64,000 nucleotides of DNA, taken from contig CM030941.1 in the NCBI GenBank assembly GCA_018136815.1, positions 2,540,993 through 2,604,992 on the forward strand, written 5' to 3'. Of the stretch, positions 1-9,925 are shown piece by piece; position 1 is the first letter of the stretch; every line of letters starts with the position of its first letter. Source of the DNA: Isochrysis galbana (Eukaryota > Haptophyta > Isochrysidales > Isochrysidaceae). The notes beneath the pieces are model-generated. The model saw nothing but the letters and a program-made list of their open reading frames with translations. It made no database searches and was not told the DNA's origin. A program made the translations under genes and the position numbers.

Positions 1-1
1 C

Positions 2-286
2 GGCCTCAATATTCCGGTGACGGAGAGCACCATCAAAGGCCTCATGGTGGAGATGACGGCGACGCACGGGGTGCGGGTAGATGAGCTATATTCTGAACGG
101 ATATGGGCCCCATCCGGCGAAAATGGTCTGCAGACTTCGGTGACACAGCTAGTAGAGAAATTCGGGTACCGGCGTTCTCCTGAGAGCTTGCTTGTTGATT
201 GGAGCATACCTCAAACTGAGAAGCTCGCGAGGTCGATGCCAAGGCATCATTTGAACAAGGGACAAGGCATGAATACCCGCATGTGA
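2..286 (+). CDS. possible 3' end of an unrecognised gene
   Basis: A reading frame enters from the left window edge and runs 94 codons to a TGA at 284-286. The first internal start-like codon is a GTG at 17, so a true start, if any, lies outside the window. I recognise no domain. Composition is mixed and not repetitive, which is the only argument for coding. It could equally be a chance frame or the last exon of a gene to the left. Confidence 0.2.
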   Translation, partial: GLNIPVTESTIKGLMVEMTATHGVRVDELYSERIWAPSGENGLQTSVTQLVEKFGYRRSPESLLVDWSIPQTEKLARSMPRHHLNKGQGMNTRM

Positions 287-740
287 GTCAAGTCCCTCTG
301 AGTGCATCTTCTGATAACGTTCCACGTTGTGGGATGCACATTGTTTGAGTCTATCGAAATGCCTAGGCGTAACCGGCGTCTAAGCGCCGCCAGTGCTGTC
401 TGTGCTGTGCGCACAACTAAGTTTATATTATTTTCAATAGGGCGGTCAAACAATGACTTATAAAAAAAACATCTGAAGATTCTGGGCTACACACCTACTA
501 TTGCCTGGGTATCCCCTCTCTACTTACACCGCCCTTAAATTCCCTCCCTCCACCTCTTCCCCTGCCCCCCTTCATTCCTTGGTCTTCGGTTTCCGGGGTC
601 CGGCCCTGGTGCCCTACCTAAGGCCTGGTTCGGAGTGTGGGGGCCGGGCAGGCCTGTTGTCGTCTTTCGTGGCCTGCGTCCCTCTCGGGTTCGCGTTGGT
701 CATCTGCGTTCCGTCAGGCTCTTGTCGTCTCTAGTGAGTC
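287..740. other. no gene seen; dispersed repeat end
   Basis: No supported gene. On the minus strand at 439-455 there is a copy of a short motif (TTTGACCGCCCTA) that recurs at 8778-8791 and, slightly altered, at 21642-21654. Bases 500-740 are pyrimidine-rich and may be the 3' untranslated part of the decayed LINE that follows. Confidence 0.4.
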
Positions 741-1640
741 CTAAGTTCTCTGTGCCCCTGGCTTATTCGCCGTCTTTTCGTCACTCCTTGTGCTCCCCTC
801 GACCGCGTGTGCTATCCCTAGCTTGGTGGCTAGCTCCACTAGCTCCTCGCTGGGTTTGAGCCCACCCTTGTCGTTCAAAGTAAAAACGGGTCTCAAGTAG
901 CTTATGTCTATTCTTTTTTTGGGTTGCCTACCCATGCCCGCTTGGGCGGTTCTCGTCGAGTCTGTTCCGGTTGCGAAGACAAATGCTTTGCTCAGTGTGG
1001 TGTACCTCTCTATCGTTCTTATCAATATCGATTCTTCCGAGAATTTTATGCCGTCGTAGTGAATTTTATAAAAGTCTGTGATGATATATCTCCACGCTAA
1101 TAGATACAGTGTATATATCGCCTTCGGGGCGTCCCCCTTCGGCCTTCGGGTAGATGAACAGATTGTCGACAATGCAGTCTTCTCTGCTTTTTTCCGCCTT
1201 AGGTGAGAACCTGGCGACTTTGTTCAGCGCGCATAATATGTTGGTTATCCCCAGGCATTCGCCAAGGTGTGTCGAGGATTCGTCCATTTCTCCACATATG
1301 CGGCACGTGTTGGTTCTATCTGGGAATCGGTTGTACGTGCCCACTCGCCTATGTGTGATGTGCTTGAAATGTTGGTGCATATCGCGCGCCGTCACCAATG
1401 GGGATGTGTACAGCCTCGCTAGGTGCGCCCAAGTGTCTTCGGGTATCCGAATTTTTTTTTCCCATTTGGTGGGCCCTGCATGTCGTTTTCGTTTTCGGGT
1501 CGTTTGTTGGAGGGCTTCGGTCAGATGTTCCACTCCGGTCTCGTCTAGCGGTGTTTTGCCGTCTAGCGTGTATTCGTCTGCCAGCGGATATTCGAGTCTT
1601 TTGTTAGATTTATAGCCCTCTCCCCATTGTGCCGGCGGGG
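741..1640 (-). mobile_element. decayed 3' end of a non-LTR (LINE) retrotransposon
   Basis: Two minus-strand frames, one ending near 1115-1150 and the next covering 1172-741, together match the C-terminal third of the LINE protein at 26424-29486. Shared landmarks are PLADEYTL, HFKHxTHRRxGTxNRF, a zinc-knuckle-like C-x2-C-x8-H-x4-C, and a tail with LLAWRYIIxDFYK. The frame switches once near 1120-1150, so the copy is inactive. It holds no reverse transcriptase core, as expected for a 5'-truncated LINE insert. Divergence from the 26-kb copy is high, so it is an older or different subfamily. Homology begins near 1640. Confidence 0.8.
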
Positions 1641-3235
1641 AGGTGTCTAGGTTCTCGGGCGCGCTGGGATATTTCTTCCGGTCCCAATCGCGATCAGAGA
1701 CATTGAGCATGAAAGCATCAAAAATAGCCTCACCAGAATTCTGTGAGGAGTTGCTCAAAATCTCATGGTCTGACAGTGAAGTGGCCATGAATGGCGCCTT
1801 TTCCAAGTCCTGGCCTGCCAAATGACCAGCAGTCCAATTTTGGTTCGCGTGATGCCACCCTGTGAAGATGGAATGCCACCCTGTGAAGAGAGAACGGGAC
1901 ACCAAGAGGCCTCGGCGCTTTCGGTTCCTCGAGCGGTGGAGATGGCACCAGATTGCATCTGGAACAAGGGAGTGACCAGCCGTGCCAGCAGGGACGAAAT
2001 AGAATTCCCAGTCGTCGTAATAGAAGAACGGAAGGTGTTTGGGTAAAAGTTTCCGTTCACCTGGGGCGACTGTGATTCGTTGCTGCACCGTTCGGCCGCC
2101 CCCCCGCGCGGGGGGGGGAGAGGCCAGCAGCTCGTCCGTCCGCGAGCGCCCAGCGGAGGGCTCCCCCCACGGGGCCCCCCCCTCTCGCGAGGTGGGGCGA
2201 GCGGAGGGAGGCCTCATCAGCTTTCCCCCCGCGCGGAGAACGGCGGGCGGAGTCGTCCCCGGAGCCCTTTTCTCGAGGGGAATATTTCCCCCCGCGCGGG
2301 GAACGCTCGGCGGTCCTTCTTCCTGGTGCGTGGGCGGGCCTCTTGGCGGTCTCCCCGCGCCGGGGGGAAACTGCACCTTCCTGACGGCGCCCCGCGGCGT
2401 TTTCCCCGCGCGGGGGACGATCTGCGATTCCTGGAAATCGCCCGCGGCGTGGGACAGAGAAGACAGGCGGGCAGTTTTCTGCCACGATACAAGCGGGGAA
2501 GACGGGCAGTTATGCGAGGGGGAGATCGTATCTTGAACCGTCGAGATCGAATCTTCCCCATAGCAATGGCAGTCTTCCTGCTCGTGTTGAGCGAGTTGTG
2601 GAGACCATGCCGGCCCGGGATGACCTTTCCGCTTGATGGCGTCCGGGGGGATTCGACGAGGATCGTCCTGCCCGGCGCCGTGGTGCAGAGCGGACGGCCG
2701 TTGCCTTCGCCGCACGACCCCCACAGCCGTAGAAGTAAGAGCTGAGGGGTGCTTGGAGTGATTCGATGTGGTAAAGTGTCCTTCCCACCCTTGAACTGGT
2801 GAATGCTTGCGGATCTGGCATCGGCCACCACTGAAGAATTTGTGTAGACTGACCATATTGTCCAGGTCCCACCAGTTGTGGGAACGTGTGGCCCGCTCGG
2901 CAGCCACAAATTCGAAGGAAAGATTTTCATCGAATGTGTCGAGTCCATTCGATGATGTGTTGCACCCTTGAGCGTCGACGCGCGCGCTGGTGTCATGGAG
3001 ATTGCGGTGACCTCTCGGCGGGGGTACCACGTTAGAACTTATAGCGTCGTATGACATCTTGTTAGCTAGCATTCCTAGCCACATACACTGGACGAGCCAT
3101 GCGCCAACCGCGCATACCCCCATCGCGGGGTAGGGGCTCCGTTGCCGTCGAAGGGCTACGGTCCCGCAGCACTAAGGTTATACTAACACAACAATAAAAC
3201 TCTGACGGTCGCCTAGATACCTATGCCGGTAGAGG
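1641..3235. other. gene-free stretch with G+C palindromes
   Basis: A long minus-strand frame continues upstream of the LINE fragment to 3123, but its residues show no element or domain similarity and are arginine/proline-rich, as expected for an open frame in G+C-rich DNA. Between about 2095 and 2420 there are about five copies of a palindromic core around CCCCGCGCGGGG, several flanked by TTT/AAA. A direct repeat (GATGCCACCCTGTGAAGA-like) lies at 1851-1885. No gene is supported. Confidence 0.4.
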
Positions 3236-5443
3236 ATGAGAGAGCGCGCGCGGCCGTTTGCGGCCCCCTCGATGCTCTCGCTCGGCGCGAGCGAATCCAA
3301 CCAGCTCGACTCGCGCCGGCGCGCGCTGAGCGAGCGGTGCGCGCGCGTGCTTGAAGCGTACGAGCAAGCAGCCGCACAGCACCATTACTACCACCACCAC
3401 CAGTCCTCGCTGAGTATGAGAGGCGCCTTCGCTGACGAGGAGAGGGGAGAGCCGGCAGAGAGAGCGGGAGTGGAGACAGTGTGGGAGGGAAAGGAAGGCA
3501 AGTCAGGGGTGAGAGCGAACGGGGGTGAGAGCACGCTGCCGGGGGGATGCTCGTCCGGTGGAGCGACGCCGACGGCGCACTTGGACGTCCAGTCGCAGCA
3601 CCAGCTCAAGAGCATGTTGCTAACACTGAAGCGGCGGCTCACGACGATTCTGCAAAAAATCAACCAAGGACTCACTGACGAGGGTTTGCGCAGCCGCTCT
3701 CGAGAGCCCAAGAGTGCAGACATAGACACCGACGTGCAGTCGCTTGCAGAGGGGCTTTTGTCACAAGTGAACGAATTGGAGCTTGCATATGCATCCGAGC
3801 AGCAACTGCTGAGCAAAACATATCAGGAGGGGCTTCAAACACAGCGCCAGAAGCTCTTATCGGATCGCCGAGAGGCGGTTGCACGGGAGCGGCAAGCCAG
3901 GGATGAACTGGACGCCGTGAAGAAAACCTTGTCAGAATGGGAGGCTGCGTTTGCCGAAAGATTGGACCGTGAACACCGGCTTCTAAGAGAAACCGTACGA
4001 AGCCTTGAGACACGGAATGAGTGCCTGTGCGCTGAATTGCGCAGGGAACAGAAAGCATCAGAGGTGTGTGATGGGGCTCCTGGTACATGGACCTTGTTGC
4101 AAAGTGCACCTCACTGGCTGCACCATGTCAATCGGGTTGCACTATGTCCGCCTCTTGCAAACTGTAGGATATGGCAGCCCAGCATGGGTCGATTTTGGAG
4201 CAGCTGACAAGTATGCAACATGAGCGTGATGCTGCGCGCGAGGATGCGAAAGCTCAGGTGAAACAGGCGGAGGTCATGCTTCAGGTAGGTCGGATCGCTG
4301 CAATCGACTGACAGAGCCAGGCGCGGCTGTGACGGACCCAACCGCCTCACGAGTGAACGTCCCTACGTCGATTTGTAGGCGAGTTCTGCGGCCAAGACGG
4401 AGGAGCACGTGAAGATTATGGCTGAAATGCTGGCTCAGCACGGGAATCAACGCCACGCAGCACAGCAAGAGCTTGCCATCTTGCAAGATGAGATGAGCGC
4501 CATCGAAGCGCAACTCGCTAGTAGCCAGGCCAAGGTAGAGGCTCAGATTCAGCAGTTGGAGGGGGCTGCCGCACGCATGATTCAGCTTGCTCACTTGCAT
4601 GGAATCCAAGCCCGAGAGTTGGACGAGATACGTAGATTGTCACACCAGGTAACCTTGTAGCCTGCGATGTGTCATCGTAAGCAGAGACGCGGCCGTATGC
4701 GGTACCACTAAGAGAATTTGTGGGGGCGATCCGATCGAAGCCCTCGCAGCGCCACCCATCAATGTGCTTGCTATGAAAGCGCGCCGATACCCAATCTAAC
4801 TCATCGCTATATGGACCACGTGTTCGCACAGGAGAAGGAGCAGGCTAAGGCTGAACGCGATCAGGCGGTTGAGGAGGCTATCCGCGCGGCGGAGCAAAGC
4901 GCAGCCGCCAGCCTGCGCGACATGCAGAGCGTGGTCGTATCCCAGCAACGGCACTTGCGTGAATTGCAAACACTCGTTGCAGCCAACCCGCATGATGCAG
5001 CCGTCTCTCAGCCATTGGGGAATTGGAGGATTTCACGTGACGCCGACCGCGCCGGCATTCCTCAGTCAGAGCCCTTTCAACAGCACGAGTCCCACGAGCT
5101 CAGTCACCAAGGGTTGATGACTATACGTAGTCCTCGTGGTCACGGCGCCACCATTGGTGCCACTCGACACGAACATCTCGCCACACCCCCCTCTTCCTTG
5201 AAGAGGAGAGATGCGGAGGATTCGAGGGCGCCGAGGGGTCCTATGCTGTCCAAATCGCCGGGCTTGGCGTCGCCGCCGCTTGCCCCTCATCCACAATATA
5301 CCGGTCCTCAACGATATTCTGCTGTTCTCGAGGAATATATGAGTGCGAGCCGAGGGGCTACTCCGACGTCTAGCAAGAAGGAGAGCGCGCAATGTAGACC
5401 GCGCTGCCTGCGTAGTGAGTTGGGATGGTCAAATGCCGGCTGA
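3236..5443 (+). CDS. coiled-coil protein, four exons
   Basis: Proposed exons are 3236-4063, 4168-4284, 4379-4648 and 4832-5443, giving 608 residues. Introns of 104, 94 and 183 bases all begin GT, end AG and sit in phase 0. Splicing joins four frames that each encode heptad-rich, Glu/Gln/Ala/Arg-rich sequence. The N-terminal 80 residues carry a His/Tyr-rich patch (HHYYHHHQ). Residues about 125-450 are long coiled coil. The C-terminal 130 are Ser/Pro-rich and probably disordered. No signal peptide, membrane segment or enzymatic motif is visible. A cytoskeletal, centrosomal or basal-body role would fit but is inference. I do not recognise the family. The last exon could be shorter if a GT near 5414 is a further donor. 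Confidence 0.72.
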
Positions 5444-5989
5444 GTACGACGCGGGGCGCTCATTGTTGTCACATGCTTCGTTAGATTTGTTCGAAATCTC
5501 TTTGTTATCGCCGTCGTTTTGCAGTTGCTCTCCCTTTTTGTGCTTGGCTTCTGGTTTCCCGCAATGTCCTCGTCGTGGGCTACATCCCGCTAACATTATG
5601 CATCATGCTAGGACCAGCCTTCCTCTCGCATATGCCTGCTCTCGGCACCGCGTGGGCGTGAGAGGGCTAGAAAGGGGAGGCGGAGAAGAAGGAGGGATCG
5701 ACAGGGCGGGAAGCACACCAGTGGAAGGAGTGGGAGCGAACATGGGAACAAAGGGGGCGGCGAGCATGGGTGGTGGGTGGGGCAATACGGAAGTGGGGGG
5801 GCACACAAGAGAACAATAATAAAACAACTGAAGTTCAACTGAATATTAGTGCAAAAAACTTGTTGCGGGTAGGGGGGGTTGCCCGTTCCCCCTTGTACAT
5901 CCCCGACCGATAGGTTTTCTTCGCGTGACTCCCTCTTCGCCGTCACGCCCCGGTGGCCCCTCCCTGCATTGCGTTTCCTTTAGGTGTCG
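5444..5989. other. intergenic, no gene seen
   Basis: Purine-rich from about 5640 to 5820. Frames here are short, use no convincing starts and resemble no family. It probably holds the 3' untranslated region of the coiled-coil gene. Confidence 0.4.
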
Positions 5990-6930
5990 TTCCGTCAAAT
6001 GTGGGACATGAGTCGAATTGAGCGATCGAATGTCCACAGTTGTACACAGCGTTATTTTAAAATTAAATGTAGACTAGCGTAACATTCCCTGCTTCCCGCG
6101 ACGCGTGTCCCCCCGGAGGGCGCCGTGTCGGCGCTTTTCGATTGTGATTACTTGTAACTATGGGCACGGCGCGATGTGCATCGGCCACCCCGCGGGGGCG
6201 CCGTGCGTGCGCATAGAAACTTTTTCCCCTAAGGCCCACATTAACGTAAAGTAGTCGTATACGAGATGTTTCGTTGCGCAGCACGTGTGATTACTTGCAA
6301 TCATTGTGCACGCCGTGCGTATGCGCATCGGCTCCCCCCCCCCCTCTCGAGGGCGCCGTGCGTGCGCATAGAAACTTTTTCCCCTAAGGCCCACAATAAC
6401 GTAAAGTAGCCATATACGAGATGTTTCGTTTACGCAGCACGTGTGATTACTTGCAATCACTGTGCACGCCGTGCGTATGCGCATCGACTCCCCCCCTCGC
6501 GAGGGCGCCGTGCGTGCGCATAGAAACTTTTTTCCCTAAGGCCCACATTAACGTAAAGTAGCCATATACGAGATGTTTCGTTTGCGCAGCACGTGTTATT
6601 ACTTGCAATCATTGTGCACGCCGTGCGTATGCACATCGGCTCCCCCCCCCCGCGGGGCGCCGTGCGTGCGCACAGCAACTTCCAGGAAGGTGCACGCCGT
6701 GCGTTCACTCTTTCCGCGGGGGGACTCTGGACGCAGAGGCGGTCGGGAACCGTGGGGGCACCCCCTGGGACCGGGGAAAATATTACCGTATACTGCGAAA
6801 ACACTAACGTAAACAACCGATAGGTCTTGGGGTCGCTCCCCTCCCCCGGGTCCCCTCCCCCGGGTCCCCTCCTCCCCCTCTCATCGACCTACCAGAGAGA
6901 GACGGCTCCTACTGCCTGCCTCCCTCCTCC
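5990..6930 (+). repeat. dispersed repeat family R1, copy 1
   Basis: This block is matched, in the same order and orientation, by 19879-20595. Both start with a segment beginning TCGTTCCGTCAA and reading into CGAATTGAGCGATC. Both continue through the units beginning GCGCCGTGCGTGCGCATAG and share a segment around CACCCCCTGGGACCGG. Both end with a pyrimidine-rich stretch running into a CCTAC...GAGAGAGA...CTACTGCCTG terminus. This copy is longer because its middle unit is repeated. A terminus-only relic in inverse orientation is at 15570-15640 and a start-only relic at 62131-62162. No coding capacity is evident. Confidence 0.8.
6199..6830 (+). repeat. tandem units of about 153 bp inside repeat R1
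   Basis: Units begin with GCGCCGTGCGTGCGCA at about 6199, 6353, 6506 and 6657. Each contains CCTAAGGCCCACA, ACGTAAAGTAG and TGCACGCCGTGCGTATG. The last unit switches to the family's terminal sequence (AACTTCCAGGAAGG). The 19879 copy has fewer units, so unit number varies between copies. The units are near-contiguous with no unique spacers, so this is not a CRISPR array. Confidence 0.75.
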
Positions 6931-7633
6931 ACGTGTGCCAAGCTGGAGTTGACCGGTTGTCGAAAACTGGTTGTAATTGTAATAATAGATCAAAAAGAAA
7001 ACAAATAACCTGACAATAATATAGACGTGTAACGAAACTATTTCGTGAGTTAATTACATGTGAAATGAAATTATCTCATATTTTTGAAAGGCTCATTCTG
7101 AAGTTTGCTCAGGACAGAGCCGCCCCAAAACGCACCGGTAGACCAAGGGCTCTTTGTAATTGTAACAAAAAGAAAACAAATAACCTTGCAATAATAATAT
7201 TGGGCCTTGTAATTGTACAGACTGAAAAGAAAACAAATAACCTGGCCCTCTTTTGACGGAACGCGACTTTTCCCGCCATCAGGTTTCCCCGCGAGCCCCC
7301 TTCTTCGTTGTCACGCTCCGACGCCGTAGGAATCACAGCAGTTACCAAAAAAGGAATCTAAAGTATTTAAGGGAGAATAACCAAAGCTAACACCGAAAGC
7401 AAAGGACGAGCCACAGTCTCCCGCCCCCTTCTCTCCAACTCCTGGCCGAAGCAGCGCGCGCGGCCTCCCCGGAACCAGCTTCTCCGCTAACGAGGGAACT
7501 GGGGAAGGGGGAGGGGGTTGTTAGGGGTTAAGGTTGGGTAGTAGGGAGGTACACAAGCACACTGCCTCACGCCGCACACGTAGCGGGGTTTTTTAAGAAG
7601 ATTTTTTTTTTCCCTTCCCGGTGTTTACTCTTC
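6931..7633. repeat. A+T-rich short repeats
   Basis: Three copies of a TGTAATTGTA...AAGAAAACAAATAACCT unit occur at about 6970, 7154 and 7207. Bases 7242-7270 recur in inverse orientation at 14489-14517 without a mismatch. A related GACGTGTAACGAAACT motif occurs at about 7023, 14564 and 15058. Bases 7450-7620 resemble 21446-21620 (CAGCGCGCGCGGCC, then a T-run). No gene is supported. Confidence 0.5.
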
Positions 7634-7770
7634 GCCAAGGGTGGAGTCTCAGGAGCCTTACCCGGATCCTGGGAACAGTCCATCTCCAGTCTCAGGAGCC
7701 TTACCCGGATTCTCCTGGAGATGGACTGTTCCCAGGATCCGGGTAAGGCTCCTGAGACTCCATCCTTGGC
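7634..7770. repeat. long inverted repeat (56-bp arms)
   Basis: Arms 7634-7689 and 7715-7770 are reverse complements with one mismatch (G at 7641 against the expected A). The 25-base loop repeats part of the left arm (CTCAGGAGCCTTACCCGGAT), so three copies of that segment lie within 140 bases. RNA or single-stranded DNA from this stretch would fold into a near-perfect hairpin. A minus-strand frame (7932-7567, proline-rich start) reads through it, but I do not call it a gene. Confidence 0.85.
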
Positions 7771-9925
7771 AACCCACGCGTCCGTAGGCGGCCTATCAAC
7801 TTGGGTAGCGGGTGAAGATACTTGGGAAGGCTTGGGCACGGGTGCAGTGGTGACGGGGTCCGCGCGCGGCGGCGAGGGCGGATTTGGCGGTGCAGAGGGC
7901 GGTGGTGGGTCCATAGGAACAGATTGAATCAATCTCTAGTGGGTGATTTCTAGCGAGAGACCACACACAAGGCAGTAGGGGCTCAAGGGTACGAGGGGTC
8001 ACGGTACGGCTTCGATCGCAGAGCGCTGCGACGGCTGCTGGGTGCGTACGAAGACACGCCACACCACTTTCTAACATAAACAAGGGCAACACGTAATAAA
8101 CACGGGAGCGAAAGCCACGGTGGGTGAACAGAGAGAGCAAAGAAGGAACCAATTGGCCAGAAGAGAACTCGTCGTCTCGTCGTCCTAGAGAAGGATTGCA
8201 CACAGAAAAGGCGCGAAAGGGATTCATCCATGCTTAGTGAAGATCCTACAAGATTCATCGGCGAATAGCGTCTCAACGCGAGCACAGCGGCGTGCACTTT
8301 ACCTATAGCTTTTCGTAGCTTAGCCATGGAGTAGCTGGTAGACTTAAAAAGTCTAGAAGCTTACAGAGGTGTTAGACTTACAGAGTCTAGACGCTTGAGG
8401 TTCTTGAGGGTGTACTTTAGCAAGCAAGATGCTCGCTACTTCCTTGCTTGGTCTTCATCGACACGTGCTTACTACTCCCTTGATCTCCATGCCTGGGTGA
8501 TCAGTCCAGAGCTAGAGCATATTCATATTCCGAGTAGAAAGAAGCTTGTAGAAGCTGCTTGGCCACGTGGGTATAATGGTAGACCAACATTGAATGAAGT
8601 GTAGTGATTGATAGAAGCTTGGAGACGTCGTACGACGTATAGATAGACATAAGAACGAAGGTTGATGATTTTACCATCGCGGTTATAACGGTAGAGCGGA
8701 AAATAGCGAAACAGCCTGCAGAGGCTCGCGAATGCGACACCCCCCCCCCACATGTATAGTAGTTATAAATCATCAATGTTTGACCGCCCTACTCATGGGG
8801 GGCGAGAACCATCGACCCCCCTGCGCTGCCTCGTGGCTCTTGGCATGGGGAGGGGGCGCGAGCGCGGGCCACCGGACACCAGACCATGTGCCACATGCTG
8901 ACATGTTGGCAGCCCTTTACCCCTAACCCCCTATAGTAGTGTACAGGGGGAGTCACCTGATGGCGGGGGCGCGAAAGGGCTAGGAGCCTACTAGGGGAGT
9001 GGGGGTGCGTAGAAAGTTTGCTGCGTTAAAGTAGTGGGTCCACGGCCGCATGTGCGGTAAGCAAATATGGTTTGTATATGTATGCAACTTCTCAGGGGCG
9101 ACATTCGCGGCTGGCTACACGTGTTGACCGATTTGTTTGCTTCTACCAACCCTCAGAAATACTTCCGAGGAGCGACTACTCACTATTGGCGGCTTTGCAT
9201 CTGGAGGAGTACAAATGCCAAGGGGTCACAGTATCCTGGCCATCGATCGTCGTCTAGACCACCCGAATCCGTCGTGTGGCCAGCGTTACCGCAAAGAGCC
9301 CGCCGGTTGTCCCGACCCTTGAAATGGGAGTTCATCGACATCATTGGTCGATAGCAACGCTCATCACACGTCGCCCCTAGTCAAGTGAATGTATGGCCGA
9401 ACGCGGCTGCTGCAAGTGGGATGACTAGCCGGTTCGGGCGACAACAGAGCACGAGTTACAAGCGTGCAGGTGTTTGCGTGAGTAAGAATGGTTGAAGAGA
9501 ATCATGAGCGCCGGGGCGTGTTGTGCAGCCGCGCACTAGGCCGATGGTGGCGGAAAATAGACCATTCATTGTGTACTGTCCGCTGACACCCAGCACGCTC
9601 ACGTCAATATCATGTGGCGTGCCCAATATGTAACAGCGGAACCGGGATCTCTAATGCCGAGAACGATGTCAGCTCTCATCACCACGACAAACGAGATTGG
9701 CTGATTGGAAGGAACACGTGCAGCTAGGGATTTTGTCAAAATCCAGCGCAAAGGCCACTGCATGACTCTTGCTTGGCCTGGGCACCGACGTCCGAGCATC
9801 GCCTCCAGCTGCGCCTCTCCTGTGCGGTCGAAACCATATGCGACGGTACACTGAAGTACGGATGAGCGGCAAGGTGTAACACTAGGTCGTGAGCTGGAGG
9901 GAACAATCGCGGATCCTGTTGGCAA
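7771..9925. other. gene-poor stretch
   Basis: Several short frames exist (7983-8327 minus, 8395-8604 plus, 9067-9354 plus, 9599-9925 minus). None shows a recognisable domain, and no pair splices convincingly. Bases 8778-8810 carry a dispersed motif (TTTGACCGCCCTA followed by GGGGCGAGAACCA) whose second half recurs at about 53740-53756. The last few hundred bases are probably 3' untranslated sequence of the gene at 9926-11542. Confidence 0.35.

Noticed and set aside
1641-3123. Upstream part of the 685-codon minus-strand frame
   Set aside because: Only its last 170 or so residues match the LINE; the rest is Arg/Pro/Gly-rich compositional sequence with no element similarity.
6199-6660. CRISPR-like array
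   Set aside because: Units are about 153 bases and contiguous without unique spacers, and spliced genes show the DNA is eukaryotic.
8330-8400. Possible tRNA-like repeats (TAGACTT...AGTCTAG)
   Set aside because: No cloverleaf and no TTCRA arm could be built.
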